Assembly (NCBI GenBank): GCA_003347645.1
Contig: QDFX01000002.1
Span: 124,001-188,000, forward strand
Origin: Rhizobiaceae bacterium CPCC 101076
GTDB taxonomy: Bacteria; Pseudomonadota; Alphaproteobacteria; Rhizobiales; Methylopilaceae
Reading direction: 5' to 3'
Length of the DNA: 64,000 nucleotides
The position numbers were made by a program, and so were the translations under genes. Position 1 is the first letter of the stretch. Each line of letters begins with the position of its first letter. The notes beneath the pieces are model-generated. The model saw nothing but the letters and a program-made list of their open reading frames with translations. It ran no database searches and was not told the origin of the DNA. Positions 54,413-64,000 of this stretch are shown here, in pieces.

Positions 54413-55927
54413 TCAGCGCGCAGCGAGTGCGGCGGGTTCAATCGTAAGAGTCGACGCGGTCGCCGACTGTGTGAGGAGGTTTTCGATGCTGGCCGTCGTC
54501 ACATTGAAGATCGGCTCAGGCCAGACGCCGAGCAGGATCGTCAGCACGACGAGAGGCAGCAGGATGACGAATTCGCGCAGCGACAGGTCCGTCATGAACT
54601 TCAGGCTCGGCTTGTCGAGCTCGCCCCAGATCACCTTGCGGTAAAGCCAGAGCGCATAGCCTGCCGAGAGGATGACGCCGGTCGTCGCGAAGAACGCGAC
54701 CCAGGTATTGGCCTGGAAGGCGCCGAGCAGCGACAGGAATTCGCCGACGAAGCCCGACGTGCCCGGAAGGCCGACATTGGCCATCGTGAACAGCATGAAG
54801 ATGGTGGCGTAGACCGGCATCCGGTTTACGAGGCCGCCATAGGCCTTGATCTCGCGGGTGTGCAAGCGGTCGTAGACCACGCCGACGCAGAGGAAGAGCG
54901 CACCCGAGACCACGCCGTGCGAGATCATCTGGAACACTGCGCCGTCGATGCCCTGACGGTTCAGCGTGAAGATGCCCATGGTCACGAAGCCCATATGGGC
55001 GACCGACGAATAGGCGATCAGCTTCTTGATGTCTTCCTGCATCAACGCGACGAGCGAGGCATAGACGATCGCCACGACCGAGAGCGTGAAGACGAGCGGC
55101 GCGAAGAACTCGGACGCATCCGGGAACATCGGCAGCGAGAACCGCAGGAAGCCGTAGCCACCCATCTTCAGCAGGACCGCGGCCAGAATGACCGAGCCCG
55201 CTGTCGGCGCCTCGACGTGCGCGTCCGGCAGCCAGGTGTGGACCGGCCACATCGGCATCTTCACCGCGAACGAGGCGAAGAAGGCGAGCCATAGCCAAGT
55301 CTGCATCGAGGCCGGGAAGTCATAGGCCTGCAGCGTCGGGATATCGGTCGTTCCGGCCTGCCAGTACATCGCCATGATGGCCAGCAGCATCAGCACCGAA
55401 CCGAGCAGCGTGTAGAGGAAGAACTTGAAGCTCGCATAGACGCGGCGCGGTCCGCCCCAGATGCCGATGATGAGGAACATCGGGATCAGGCCGCCCTCGA
55501 AGAACAGATAGAACAGCACCAGATCGAGCGCGCAGAACACGCCGATCATCAGCGTTTCGAGCACGAGGAACGCGATCAGGTATTCCTTTACGCGCTTCTC
55601 GATCGACTGCCAGCTCGCGAGGATGCAGAGCGGCATCAGAAAGGTCGTGAGGATGACGAACGGCATGGAAATGCCGTCGACGCCCATGTGATAGGTGATC
55701 GTGCTGCCGAGCCACGGCTGTTTCTCGACGAACTGGTAGTCGTGAGTGCCGTAAGTGAAATTCACCACGATGAAGAGCGACACCGCGAAGGTGACGAGCG
55801 TCGTCCAGAGCGCGATGTGGCGCGCATTCCGGATCACCGCCGGGCTCTCGCCGCGCAGCATCAGGATGAACAGCGCGCCGACGAGCGGCAGGAAGGTGAT
55901 GACGGAGAGGATGGGCCAGTCCGTCAT
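54413..55927 (-). CDS. nuoM: NADH-quinone oxidoreductase subunit M
   Basis: 504 aa antiporter-like proton-pumping subunit. [40 protein letters not shown] and [17 protein letters not shown] are diagnostic, and the conserved Glu near TM5 (FEGGLIPM) is present. One base after the nuoL stop. Confidence 0.97.
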   Translation of the reverse strand: MTDWPILSVITFLPLVGALFILMLRGESPAVIRNARHIALWTTLVTFAVSLFIVVNFTYGTHDYQFVEKQPWLGSTITYHMGVDGISMPFVILTTFLMPLCILASWQSIEKRVKEYLIAFLVLETLMIGVFCALDLVLFYLFFEGGLIPMFLIIGIWGGPRRVYASFKFFLYTLLGSVLMLLAIMAMYWQAGTTDIPTLQAYDFPASMQTWLWLAFFASFAVKMPMWPVHTWLPDAHVEAPTAGSVILAAVLLKMGGYGFLRFSLPMFPDASEFFAPLVFTLSVVAIVYASLVALMQEDIKKLIAYSSVAHMGFVTMGIFTLNRQGIDGAVFQMISHGVVSGALFLCVGVVYDRLHTREIKAYGGLVNRMPVYATIFMLFTMANVGLPGTSGFVGEFLSLLGAFQANTWVAFFATTGVILSAGYALWLYRKVIWGELDKPSLKFMTDLSLREFVILLPLVVLTILLGVWPEPIFNVTTASIENLLTQSATASTLTIEPAALAAR

Positions 55928-55928
55928 A

Positions 55929-58085
55929 TCAGTGCACTCCGCCCAGCATGAACCAGGTAAACAGGGCCGCGACGCCTATCAGCATCGCGAAGGCATAGTG
56001 GTAGACGTAGCCGGTCTGCAGCCGGACCACGCCGCGCGTCACGTCGATCACCCGAGCCGAGACGCCGTCCGGGCCGAGCCCGTCGATGATCTTTCCGTCG
56101 CCGGTCTTCCAGAGGAAGTGGCCAAGCCGCTTGGCCGGGCGCACCAAAAGGAAGTCATAGAGCTCGTCGAAGTACCACTTGTTCAGCAGGAAGCGGTACA
56201 GAACGTCGTGACGGCGGGCGAGTTGAACCGGGAGCTGCGGGTCCTTGATGTAGAACCAGTAGGACACCACGAAACCGAGGGCCATCATCACGAACGGCGA
56301 TGACTTCACCCAGGCCGGAGCGTGGTGCATGTGCTCCAGGATTTCCGGCTCCGCACCGCCCGCGAGGACACCCTTCCAGAACTCAGCGTAATGCTCGCCG
56401 ATGAAGGCGTCGTGGAAGAGGAGGCCCGCGAGAAGAGCGCCGGCCGCCAGGACGAACAGCGGGACCAGCATCACCATCGGCGATTCATGCACGTGCTTCA
56501 TCGTTTCGAACGACGCGCGCGGCGTGCCGTGGAAGGTCATGAACACCAGGCGCCACGAATAGAAGCTCGTGAAGCCGGCCGCGATGACGAGGAGGATGAA
56601 GGCATAGGTCGACATCGAGGCATGACTGACGAACGCCGACTCGATGATCGCGTCCTTCGAGAAGAACCCGGCTGTGCCGATGATGGTCATGGGGATACCG
56701 AGACCGGTCAGCGCGACGGTGCCGATCAGCATCATCCAATACGTAGCCGGAATCAGGCGACGGATACCGCCCATCTTTCGCATGTCCTGTTCGTGGTGCA
56801 TCGCGTGGATGACCGAGCCGGCTCCCAAGAACAGGAGTGCCTTGAAGAAGGCGTGCGTGAACAGATGGAAGATGCCGGCCGAATAGGCTCCGGTGCCGAG
56901 CGCGACGAACATGTAGCCGAGCTGCGAGCAGGTCGAATACGCGATGACGCGCTTGATGTCGTTCTGAACGAGGCCGACGGTCGCGGCGAAGAAGGCCGTT
57001 GTTGCGCCGAAGAAGATCACAACCTCGAGCGCGGTGTGCGACAGCTCGAACAGCGGCGACAGGCGCGCCACCATGAACACGCCAGCGGTCACCATGGTCG
57101 CGGCATGGATGAGCGCCGACACCGGGGTTGGACCTTCCATCGCGTCCGGCAGCCAAGTGTGCAGCAGGAACTGTGCGGACTTGCCCATCGCGCCCATGAA
57201 GAGCAGCAGGCAAAGGACGGTCATCGCGCTCGCCTGGGGCCAGCCGAGGAATGCCATCGTCGCGTCCGCCTTGCCGGGCGCATCCGCGAAGATCGTGTCG
57301 AACGAGACCGTGCCGAACAGCACGAAAACGCCGAAGATGCCGAGCGCGAAGCCGAAATCGCCGACGCGATTGACGACGAAGGCCTTGATCGCGGCCGCGA
57401 CGGCCGATGGCTTCGTGTACCAGAACCCGATCAGGAGATAGCTCGCGAGGCCGACGCCTTCCCAGCCGAAGAACATCTGGACCAGGTTGTCCGACGTCAC
57501 CAGCATCAGCATGGCGAAGGTGAACAGCGACAGATACGTGAAGAACCGCGGCCGCTGCGGATCCTCGTGCATGTAGCCGATCGAATAGAGGTGAACGAGC
57601 GTCGACACGGTGTTGACGACGACAAGCATCACGACGGTCAGCGTATCGATGCGGAGCGCCCAGTCGACTTCGAGCGCGCCGGACGTCATCCAGCGCAGGA
57701 TCTGAACGCGCTCGGCCTCGTGTTCGCCCAGGCCATGCTGGAAGAACGCGACCCAGGACAGGACGGCGGCGACGACCATGAAACCGGTCGTGATCAGCTC
57801 GACCGCGCGCGCACCGGGAGCGACCGGCTGCATCGGACCATGGCTATCATGGTCGTCGTGGTCGCCATGGCCATGGTCATCGTGCGCGTCCGCATGGGCG
57901 TCGTGGCCCATGGTCGGGTCCTGCGGCTGCTCGACGAGGTGGACGTGGTCGTGGCCGTGATGGCCGTGGCCATGACCACCGGCCTCCGCCAGTTCCGCGC
58001 GACGCACGCTGTTGGCACCGATCAGCGAGACGAAGCCGCCGATGATCGCGCCGATAAGGGGCAGGAAGACGATCGCTTGATACAT
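55929..58085 (-). CDS. nuoL: NADH-quinone oxidoreductase subunit L, with His-rich segment
   Basis: 718 aa, the largest antiporter-like subunit, ending with the long lateral helix and final helix ([20 protein letters not shown]). Core motifs: [39 protein letters not shown] and [19 protein letters not shown]. Longer than typical (about 610-660 aa) mainly because of a His/Asp-rich insertion at residues 38-82 containing 15 His, between helix 1 and helix 2. This stretch could bind metals or be a flexible loop. 10 bp after nuoK. Confidence 0.96.
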   Translation of the reverse strand: MYQAIVFLPLIGAIIGGFVSLIGANSVRRAELAEAGGHGHGHHGHDHVHLVEQPQDPTMGHDAHADAHDDHGHGDHDDHDSHGPMQPVAPGARAVELITTGFMVVAAVLSWVAFFQHGLGEHEAERVQILRWMTSGALEVDWALRIDTLTVVMLVVVNTVSTLVHLYSIGYMHEDPQRPRFFTYLSLFTFAMLMLVTSDNLVQMFFGWEGVGLASYLLIGFWYTKPSAVAAAIKAFVVNRVGDFGFALGIFGVFVLFGTVSFDTIFADAPGKADATMAFLGWPQASAMTVLCLLLFMGAMGKSAQFLLHTWLPDAMEGPTPVSALIHAATMVTAGVFMVARLSPLFELSHTALEVVIFFGATTAFFAATVGLVQNDIKRVIAYSTCSQLGYMFVALGTGAYSAGIFHLFTHAFFKALLFLGAGSVIHAMHHEQDMRKMGGIRRLIPATYWMMLIGTVALTGLGIPMTIIGTAGFFSKDAIIESAFVSHASMSTYAFILLVIAAGFTSFYSWRLVFMTFHGTPRASFETMKHVHESPMVMLVPLFVLAAGALLAGLLFHDAFIGEHYAEFWKGVLAGGAEPEILEHMHHAPAWVKSSPFVMMALGFVVSYWFYIKDPQLPVQLARRHDVLYRFLLNKWYFDELYDFLLVRPAKRLGHFLWKTGDGKIIDGLGPDGVSARVIDVTRGVVRLQTGYVYHYAFAMLIGVAALFTWFMLGGVH

Positions 58086-58095
58086 GGCGGTGTCT

Positions 58096-58404
58096 TTAGC
58101 CCTTCATCATGTTGATGTCCTCGACCGCGATCGATCCACGATTGCGGAAGAAGACGACGAGAATTGCGAGGCCGATCGCGGCCTCCGCGGCCGCGACGGT
58201 GAGCACGAGCAACGCGAAGACCTGACCGACGAGATCGCCCGAGAAGCTCGAGAACGCGACGAAATTGATGTTCACGGCGAGCAGGATGAGCTCGACCGAC
58301 ATCAGGATGACGATGACGTTCTTTCTGTTCAGGAAGATCCCGAACACGCCGAGCGTGAACAGGATGGCTGCCACCGTGAGATAATGTCCGAGACCGACGT
58401 CCAT
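58096..58404 (-). CDS. nuoK: NADH-quinone oxidoreductase subunit K
   Basis: 102 aa with three helices. Starts [40 protein letters not shown] carries the conserved membrane Glu, and a second Glu lies in [20 protein letters not shown]. 18 bp after nuoJ. Confidence 0.97.
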   Translation of the reverse strand: MDVGLGHYLTVAAILFTLGVFGIFLNRKNVIVILMSVELILLAVNINFVAFSSFSGDLVGQVFALLVLTVAAAEAAIGLAILVVFFRNRGSIAVEDINMMKG

Positions 58405-58422
58405 GTTATCCCCCGCCCCGCC

Positions 58423-59031
58423 TCAGAGACCCTGTCCGGGCTTGACGTCATGAAGTGAAAGACCGGCCGCCTTGGTGCGCGCGACCTGTGCGGCGATGTT
58501 CTGGCGCTTGACGCCTTCCTTGTGGCGAAGCGTCAGCACGATTGCGCCGATCATCGCGACGAGCAGGATCAGGCCCGACAACTGGAAGAACAGCAGATAG
58601 TCCGTGTAGAGCACCCGGCCGAGCGCCTCGGCGTTGGTGATGTCGGTCGGTGTCCGCTCAGCTATGGCCTGCGGTGCCGATGGCGCCACCGCCCAACTGC
58701 CGACGACGAGGACGAGCTCGACCAGCACGATGATCCCGACCAGTCCGCCGATCGGCAGATATTGCAGGAAGCCCTCCCGCAACTCGGCGAAGTCGACGTC
58801 GAGCATCATCACGACGAACAGGAAGAGCACCGCGACCGCGCCGACGTAGACGACGACGAGGATCATCGCCAGGAACTCGGCGCCCAGCAGCAGGAACAGG
58901 CCCGCGGCGTTGAAGAACGCGAGGATGAGGTAGAGAACCGAATGCACCGGGTTCTTGGCCGCAATGACCATGAACGCCGATGCGACGGCGATCCCTGCGA
59001 ACAGGTAGAAGAAGGCCGAAGCCAAGGTCAT
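58423..59031 (-). CDS. nuoJ: NADH-quinone oxidoreductase subunit J
   Basis: 202 aa, five helices. Starts MTLASAFFYLFAGIAVASAF. The pi-bulge helix EFLAMILVVVYVGAVAVLFL is the family mark. Start at 59031 preceded by GGGGGGACCAA; open frame further upstream overlaps nuoI antisense of nothing conserved and is rejected. Confidence 0.96.
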   Translation of the reverse strand: MTLASAFFYLFAGIAVASAFMVIAAKNPVHSVLYLILAFFNAAGLFLLLGAEFLAMILVVVYVGAVAVLFLFVVMMLDVDFAELREGFLQYLPIGGLVGIIVLVELVLVVGSWAVAPSAPQAIAERTPTDITNAEALGRVLYTDYLLFFQLSGLILLVAMIGAIVLTLRHKEGVKRQNIAAQVARTKAAGLSLHDVKPGQGL

Positions 59032-59093
59032 TTGGTCCCCCCGTCCCGGTGCGGAACGTGTCTTGAAGTGCGGTCCATACTCTCGAACACCCG

Positions 59094-59582
59094 TCAGCGA
59101 TACGGCGAGTCGAGAGCAATGCGGCGGGAAAGCTCCCGCTCCCAGCGATCGCCGTTCGAGAGCAGCTTTTCCTTGTCGTACAGAAGCTCTTCGCGCGTCT
59201 CGGTGGCGAACTCGAAGTTCGGTCCCTCGACGATCGCGTCCACCGGGCATGCCTCCTGGCAGAAGCCGCAATAGATGCACTTCACCATGTCGATGTCGTA
59301 GCGCGTCGTGCGGCGCGTGCCGTCATTGCGGCGCGGTCCCGCCTCGATCGTGATTGCAAGCGCTGGGCAGATCGCCTCGCAAAGCTTGCAGGCGATGCAG
59401 CGTTCCTCGCCGTTCGGATAGCGGCGCAGCGCATGCTCGCCACGGAAGCGCGGCGAGATGTGCCCCTTCTCGAAGGGGTAGTTGATCGTCGCCTTCGGCT
59501 TGAAGAAGTAGCGCATCGCCAGGAAGAAGGCGGATACGAACTCGCCGAGGAAGATCGAGCGGGCGGCCTGGTCCATTCTCAT
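59094..59582 (-). CDS. nuoI: NADH-quinone oxidoreductase subunit I
   Basis: 162 aa. Carries two [4Fe-4S] clusters (N6a, N6b) in [16 protein letters not shown] and [16 protein letters not shown]. The N-terminal helix [13 protein letters not shown] contacts the membrane arm. 4 bp after nuoH; 62 bp before nuoJ. Confidence 0.98.
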   Translation of the reverse strand: MRMDQAARSIFLGEFVSAFFLAMRYFFKPKATINYPFEKGHISPRFRGEHALRRYPNGEERCIACKLCEAICPALAITIEAGPRRNDGTRRTTRYDIDMVKCIYCGFCQEACPVDAIVEGPNFEFATETREELLYDKEKLLSNGDRWERELSRRIALDSPYR

Positions 59583-59586
59583 AGCC

Positions 59587-60612
59587 TTACGCCCCCCAAC
59601 CGGTGAAATGGAGCACCGCGGCCGTGATGACGACCATCGCTAGCGAGATCGGCAGGAATACCTTCCATCCGAGACGCATCAACTGGTCGTAGCGGTAGCG
59701 CGGCACGAACGCCTTCACCATCGCGATCATGAAGAAAACGAGGCTGACCTTCAGCAGGAACCAGATCACGCCCGGCACCCAGGTGAACGGCGCGAACGGG
59801 ATCGGCGACAGCCAGCCGCCCATGAATAGGATCGCCGTCAGCGAGCACATGCCCATGATCGCGACGTACTCGCCAAGCATGAACAGCAGATACGGCGTCG
59901 ACGAATATTCGACCGCGAAGCCCGCGACGAGCTCCGACTCAGCTTCCGGCAAGTCGAAGGGCGGACGGTTCGTCTCGGCCAGCGCCGAGATGAAGAAGAT
60001 CACGAACATCGGAAACAGCGGCAGCCAATACCAGCCGAGTGCGCCGTACGGCGTATCCTGGGCGCGAACGATGTCCGACAGGTTCAGCGAACCGACGATC
60101 AGCAGCACCGAGATGATGACGAAGCCGAGCGAGACTTCGTAGGAGACCATCTGCGCCGCCGAGCGGAGCGCGCCGAGGAACGGGTACTTCGAGTTGGACG
60201 ACCAGCCGCCCATGATGATCCCGTACACGCCGAGCGACGAGATCGCGAAGATGTAGAGCACGCCGACATTGATGTCGGCGATCACCCAGCCTTCCTGGAA
60301 CGGGATCACCGCCCAGGCGGCGAGCGCCAGCACCGCCGTCACCAACGGCGCCAGCAGGAACACGCCCTTATTGGCGCCCGATGGGATGACCGGCTCCTTC
60401 AGCACGAACTTCAACAGGTCGGCGAAGCTCTGGAACAGGCCGAATGGGCCAACCACGTTCGGACCGCGGCGAAGCTGAACAGCCGCCCAGATCTTGCGGT
60501 CGGCGAGCAGATAGAAGGCGATGAAGACGAGCAGCAGAACGAGCACGAGCGCGCTCTGCAGCACCATCAGCAGCAGCGGCCAGAGCCAGCTTGTCCAGGC
60601 TTCCTGCAACAT
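59587..60612 (-). CDS. nuoH: NADH-quinone oxidoreductase subunit H
   Basis: 341 aa, eight helices, forming part of the quinone chamber. [40 protein letters not shown] and [16 protein letters not shown] are conserved. ATG 60612 ([15 protein letters not shown]) has GAGGACC upstream; open frame to 60654 lies in the end of nuoG. Confidence 0.97.
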   Translation of the reverse strand: MLQEAWTSWLWPLLLMVLQSALVLVLLLVFIAFYLLADRKIWAAVQLRRGPNVVGPFGLFQSFADLLKFVLKEPVIPSGANKGVFLLAPLVTAVLALAAWAVIPFQEGWVIADINVGVLYIFAISSLGVYGIIMGGWSSNSKYPFLGALRSAAQMVSYEVSLGFVIISVLLIVGSLNLSDIVRAQDTPYGALGWYWLPLFPMFVIFFISALAETNRPPFDLPEAESELVAGFAVEYSSTPYLLFMLGEYVAIMGMCSLTAILFMGGWLSPIPFAPFTWVPGVIWFLLKVSLVFFMIAMVKAFVPRYRYDQLMRLGWKVFLPISLAMVVITAAVLHFTGWGA

Positions 60613-60619
60613 CAGGTCC

Positions 60620-62701
60620 TCACTCCGCCGCTTCGAGCTTGCCGCCGGCGGCAAGCGTCGCGCATTCGGCCATCAAGGCCGATGCGCGGGCGATTGGGTT
60701 CGAGAAATAGAAGTTTTCGATGCTCGAGCGGAACGCGAGCCCGGCCTGTACCGCGCCACCCCGCCCCGCGAGGCTCTTCAGCGAGGCGACATCGCCGGCC
60801 AGGATCTGGTCGGCGGCCGCCATGTGCGGGTAGGCCGCGTAGAGCGTCGCGCGGAGCTGGGCGAAGCTATCATAGGGAAGTTTCACGCCCAGCACGTCGG
60901 AGAGCGCACGCAGAATCGCCCAGTCCTCGCGGGCATCGCCTGGCGGGAAGGTCGCGCGCGAACCGATCTGGACGCGGCCCTCGGTGTTCACCCAGGTGCC
61001 GTGCTTCTCAGTATAGGCCGCACCCGGCAGGATGACGTCGGCGCGATGCGCGCCGCGATCGCCATGCGTGCCCTGATAGATAACGAACGGCCCGGCCGGC
61101 ACGTCGACTTCGTCGGCACCGAGCAGGAACAGGACGTCGAGCGCCTTCGGTTTCAGCATGCCCGCGAGTCCGAGACCGCCCTCGCCCGGCACGAAGCCGA
61201 GATCGAGCGCGCCGACGCGCGAAGCCGCCGTGTGGAGGACGGCAAGACCAGAGAATTCGTCGGTCAACGAACCGATCGCATCGGCAGCCTTGGCCGCGAG
61301 CGACAGCACGCCCGCGCCGTTCTCACCAATCAGGGCGCCCTGACCGACGATCACGATGGCGCGCTTGGCGTCCTTGAGCGTCTTCGAGAACGAGTGAGAG
61401 CCGTCGACAACGCCGTTCAGCGTATCGACGCCGGCACCGAGATAGTCATAGGCATAGGTCAGGTCGGCCTGCTCACCGATCACCGCGACCTTGGTGCCAT
61501 TGAGGCGCCATGCCTTGCGGATGCGAGCGTTAAGCACCGGCGCTTCCCAGCGCGGATTCGAACCCACCAGCAGGATGACGTCGGCTGTGTCGATGCCGGA
61601 CACGCCCGGATTGAAGATGTAGCTCGCGCGGCCGAACGACGGATCGAGAGCGACGCCGTCCTGGCGGCAATCGAGGTTCTTCACCCCGAGGTTCGACATC
61701 AGGCCTTTCAGCGCGAAAATATCCTCGACCGAAGCGAGATCGCCAGCAATCGCGCCGATCTTCTTCGGCTTCGTCGCTTTCACCTTCTCGGCGATCAGCG
61801 TGAACGCCTCATTCCAGGTCGCCGGACGCAGTTTGCCCGCCTCGCGGATATACGGGCGGTCGAGACGCTGGGTCTTCAGGCCGTCCCAGACGAAGCGGGT
61901 CTTGTCGGAGATCCACTCCTCGTTCACGTCCTCATTGAGGCGCGGCATGATGCGGAGCACTTCACGGCCCCGCGCGTCGACACGGATGTTCGAGCCGAGC
62001 GCGTCCATGACGTCGATCGTCTCGGTCTTGGACAGCTCCCATGGACGTGCCGCAAACGCATAGGGCTTCGAGGTCAGTGCGCCGACGGGGCAGAGGTCGA
62101 TCACATTGCCCTGCAGCTCGGAGGTCATCGCCTTTTCGAGATAGGTCGTGATCTCCATGTCCTCGCCGCGGCCGATCGAGCCAAGGTCCGGAACGCCGGC
62201 GACTTCCGTCGAGAAGCGGACGCAGCGCGTGCACTGGATGCAGCGCGTCATCACCGTCTTCACGAGCGGACCGATATATTTGTCCTCGACCGCGCGCTTG
62301 TTCTCCGCGAACCGCGATGCGTCGGAACCGTAGGCCATCGCCTGGTCCTGCAGGTCGCACTCGCCGCCCTGATCGCAGATCGGGCAATCGAGCGGATGGT
62401 TGATCAGCAGGAACTCCATCACGCCTTCGCGCGCCTTCTTGACGTAAGGCGAATTCGTGATGACGACCGGCGGCTCGCCGTTCGGGCCGGGACGCAGGTC
62501 CTTGACCGCCATGGCGCAGGACGCGACCGGCTTCGGCGAGCCCTTCACCTCGACGAGGCACATGCGGCAATTGCCGGCGATCGACAGGCGCTCGTGGAAG
62601 CAGAAGCGCGGAATTTCCGCGCCGGTCTGCTCCGCCGCCTGCAGCAGCGTGAAGTCCGGCGGGACGTCCAGCTCGGTTCCGTCGACGATGATCTTAGCCA
62701 T
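60620..62701 (-). CDS. nuoG: NADH-quinone oxidoreductase subunit G
   Basis: 693 aa. N-terminal [2Fe-2S] domain ([20 protein letters not shown]), [4Fe-4S] N5 and N4 ligands ([33 protein letters not shown]), then a vestigial molybdopterin-type domain ([20 protein letters not shown]). In the alphaproteobacterial/mitochondrial form. Start [20 protein letters not shown]. Confidence 0.97.
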   Translation of the reverse strand: MAKIIVDGTELDVPPDFTLLQAAEQTGAEIPRFCFHERLSIAGNCRMCLVEVKGSPKPVASCAMAVKDLRPGPNGEPPVVITNSPYVKKAREGVMEFLLINHPLDCPICDQGGECDLQDQAMAYGSDASRFAENKRAVEDKYIGPLVKTVMTRCIQCTRCVRFSTEVAGVPDLGSIGRGEDMEITTYLEKAMTSELQGNVIDLCPVGALTSKPYAFAARPWELSKTETIDVMDALGSNIRVDARGREVLRIMPRLNEDVNEEWISDKTRFVWDGLKTQRLDRPYIREAGKLRPATWNEAFTLIAEKVKATKPKKIGAIAGDLASVEDIFALKGLMSNLGVKNLDCRQDGVALDPSFGRASYIFNPGVSGIDTADVILLVGSNPRWEAPVLNARIRKAWRLNGTKVAVIGEQADLTYAYDYLGAGVDTLNGVVDGSHSFSKTLKDAKRAIVIVGQGALIGENGAGVLSLAAKAADAIGSLTDEFSGLAVLHTAASRVGALDLGFVPGEGGLGLAGMLKPKALDVLFLLGADEVDVPAGPFVIYQGTHGDRGAHRADVILPGAAYTEKHGTWVNTEGRVQIGSRATFPPGDAREDWAILRALSDVLGVKLPYDSFAQLRATLYAAYPHMAAADQILAGDVASLKSLAGRGGAVQAGLAFRSSIENFYFSNPIARASALMAECATLAAGGKLEAAE

Positions 62702-62722
62702 CTCGGCTTCTTTCCCCTCGCC

Positions 62723-64000
62723 TTATTCCGCCGCCACGGGGATCACGGTGTCGCCCGTGTTCCGCGCCGTGAAGTCGTCGATACGCTTCTCGATCTCGTG
62801 GCGGAAATGTCGGATCAGACCCTGCACGGGCCATGCCGCGGCGTCGCCGAGCGCGCAGATCGTGTGACCTTCGATCTGCAGCGAGACTTCGAGCAGGAGA
62901 TCGATCTCCTTCTTCTGGGCCTCGCCACGGACCATGCGGGTGAGCACGCGCCACATCCAGCCGGTGCCTTCGCGGCACGGCGTGCACTGGCCGCAGCTCT
63001 CATGCTTATAGAAGTGCGCGAGCCGCGCGATCGCCTGGATCACGTCGGTCGACTTGTCCATCACGATCACCGCCGCAGTGCCGAGGCCGGACTTCAGATT
63101 GCGCAGCGTGTCGAAATCCATCGACAGCTCCTGGCACTGCTCGGCCGGGAGCAGCGGCACGGACGAGCCGCCCGGAATAACCGCCAGAAGGTTGTCCCAG
63201 CCGCCACGGATGCCGCCGCAATGGCGCTCGACCAGCTCGCGGAAGTCGACGCCCATCGCCTCTTCGACGTTGCACGGCCGCTCGACGTGGCCGGAGATCG
63301 TGAAGAGCTTGGTGCCGACATTGTTCGGCTTGCCGATGCCGGCGAACCAGGCCGCGCCACGGCGCAGGATGGTCGGCGCGACCGCGATCGACTCGACATT
63401 GTTGACGGTCGTCGGCGCGCCGTAGAGGCCCATATTGGCCGGGAACGGCGGCTTCAGCCGCGGCATGCCCTTCTTGCCTTCCATGCTCTCGATGAGAGCC
63501 GTCTCCTCGCCGCAGATGTAGGCACCCGCGCCGTGGTGGACGTAGAGGTCGAACGGATAGCCGTGAACGTTGTTCTTGCCGATCAGGTTCGCGGCATAGG
63601 CCTCGTCGACGGCCGCCTGCAGGCGTTCCTTCTCGCGGACATATTCGCCGCGGATGTAGATGTAGCAGGCGTTCGCGCCCATCGCGAAGCTTGCGATCAG
63701 GCAGCCTTCGATCAGGGTCTGCGGATCATTGCGCATGATCTCGCGGTCCTTCGCCGTGCCCGGCTCGGATTCGTCGGCGTTAACCACGAGGTAGTGCGGA
63801 CGGCCGTCCGACACTTTCGGCATGAACGACCATTTCAGGCCGGTCGGGAAGCCGGCGCCGCCACGGCCGCGCAGGCCGGACGCCTTCATCTCGTCGATGA
63901 TCCAGTCGCGGCCCATTTCGAGCAGCATCTTGGTGCCGTCCCAGGAGCCGCGCTTGATCGCGCCCTGAAGGCCGGAATCGTGAAGACCGTAAAGGTTCGT
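62723..64000 (-). CDS. nuoF: NADH-quinone oxidoreductase subunit F, 5' end beyond window
   Basis: 425 codons visible; the frame stays open to the right edge and the first visible residues ([20 protein letters not shown]) match the NuoF N-terminus, so the true start lies just outside and only some ten residues are missing. FMN/NADH loop [33 protein letters not shown], and the N3 [4Fe-4S] ligands in [15 protein letters not shown]. It accepts electrons from NADH. Confidence 0.97.
   Translation of the reverse strand, partial: TNLYGLHDSGLQGAIKRGSWDGTKMLLEMGRDWIIDEMKASGLRGRGGAGFPTGLKWSFMPKVSDGRPHYLVVNADESEPGTAKDREIMRNDPQTLIEGCLIASFAMGANACYIYIRGEYVREKERLQAAVDEAYAANLIGKNNVHGYPFDLYVHHGAGAYICGEETALIESMEGKKGMPRLKPPFPANMGLYGAPTTVNNVESIAVAPTILRRGAAWFAGIGKPNNVGTKLFTISGHVERPCNVEEAMGVDFRELVERHCGGIRGGWDNLLAVIPGGSSVPLLPAEQCQELSMDFDTLRNLKSGLGTAAVIVMDKSTDVIQAIARLAHFYKHESCGQCTPCREGTGWMWRVLTRMVRGEAQKKEIDLLLEVSLQIEGHTICALGDAAAWPVQGLIRHFRHEIEKRIDDFTARNTGDTVIPVAAE

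Overview
This 64 kb high-G+C window carries an alphaproteobacterial chromosome segment, most likely from the Hyphomicrobiales (Rhizobiales). The placement rests on gene order: fabD-fabG-acpP-fabF-mltG-yicC-gmk, pepA/holC facing lptF-lptG-lptD-pdxA-rsmA, trpG-trpD-trpC-moaC-moeA, a NasST-controlled nitrate assimilation operon, and nuoF-to-nuoN followed by birA, RNase J and a DUF1467 gene. BA14K and YjbE-type TerC proteins fit the same order. I cannot name the genus. I found no tRNA, rRNA, CRISPR array, insertion sequence or prophage.

Layout. 1-7.5 kb: a CDP-alcohol phosphatidyltransferase cut by the window edge, purM-purN, a small secreted protein, ndk, a TerC transporter, a DinB protein, an ABC-F ATPase and holC. 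7.5-17.4 kb: pepA, the LPS export genes lptF-lptG-lptD, pdxA and rsmA, then a membrane-anchored GDPD protein whose reading frame runs antisense into rsmA. 17.5-24.2 kb: the fatty-acid synthesis cluster with mltG, yicC and gmk, all leftward. 24.3-26.5 kb: a small secreted protein and a large exported DUF1254/DUF1214 protein. 26.7-31 kb: trpGDC and moaC-moeA. 31-33.9 kb: thiO-thiS-thiG-thiE behind a TPP riboswitch. 34-35 kb: two small genes.

35-49.8 kb is the most interesting part. A leftward operon encodes the regulators NasT and NasS, an NrtABD-type nitrate importer, a single-domain haemoglobin, a NirB-like FAD oxidoreductase, a NirA-type sirohaem reductase, an unusual [4Fe-4S]-FNR flavoprotein and NasA nitrate reductase. 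Both nasT and nrtA have good sigma-54 promoter matches. The nrtA leader has an ANTAR-type hexaloop hairpin followed by an intrinsic terminator. Together these imply nitrogen-starvation activation plus nitrate-dependent antitermination. Divergently from nasT lies a gene fusing a flavohaemoglobin-type reductase to a PAS domain, followed by a PilZ gene. My reading is that nitrate is imported, reduced to nitrite and ammonium, and by-product nitric oxide is handled by the haemoglobin.

49.8-64 kb: a 425 bp region without a recognised gene that contains several hairpins, then the leftward complex I operon nuoF(partial)-GHIJKLMN with birA, rnj and a DUF1467 gene. NuoL has an unusual histidine-rich segment near its N-terminus. 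Palindromic dispersed repeats occur at five or more places, several of them inside operons directly in front of start codons.
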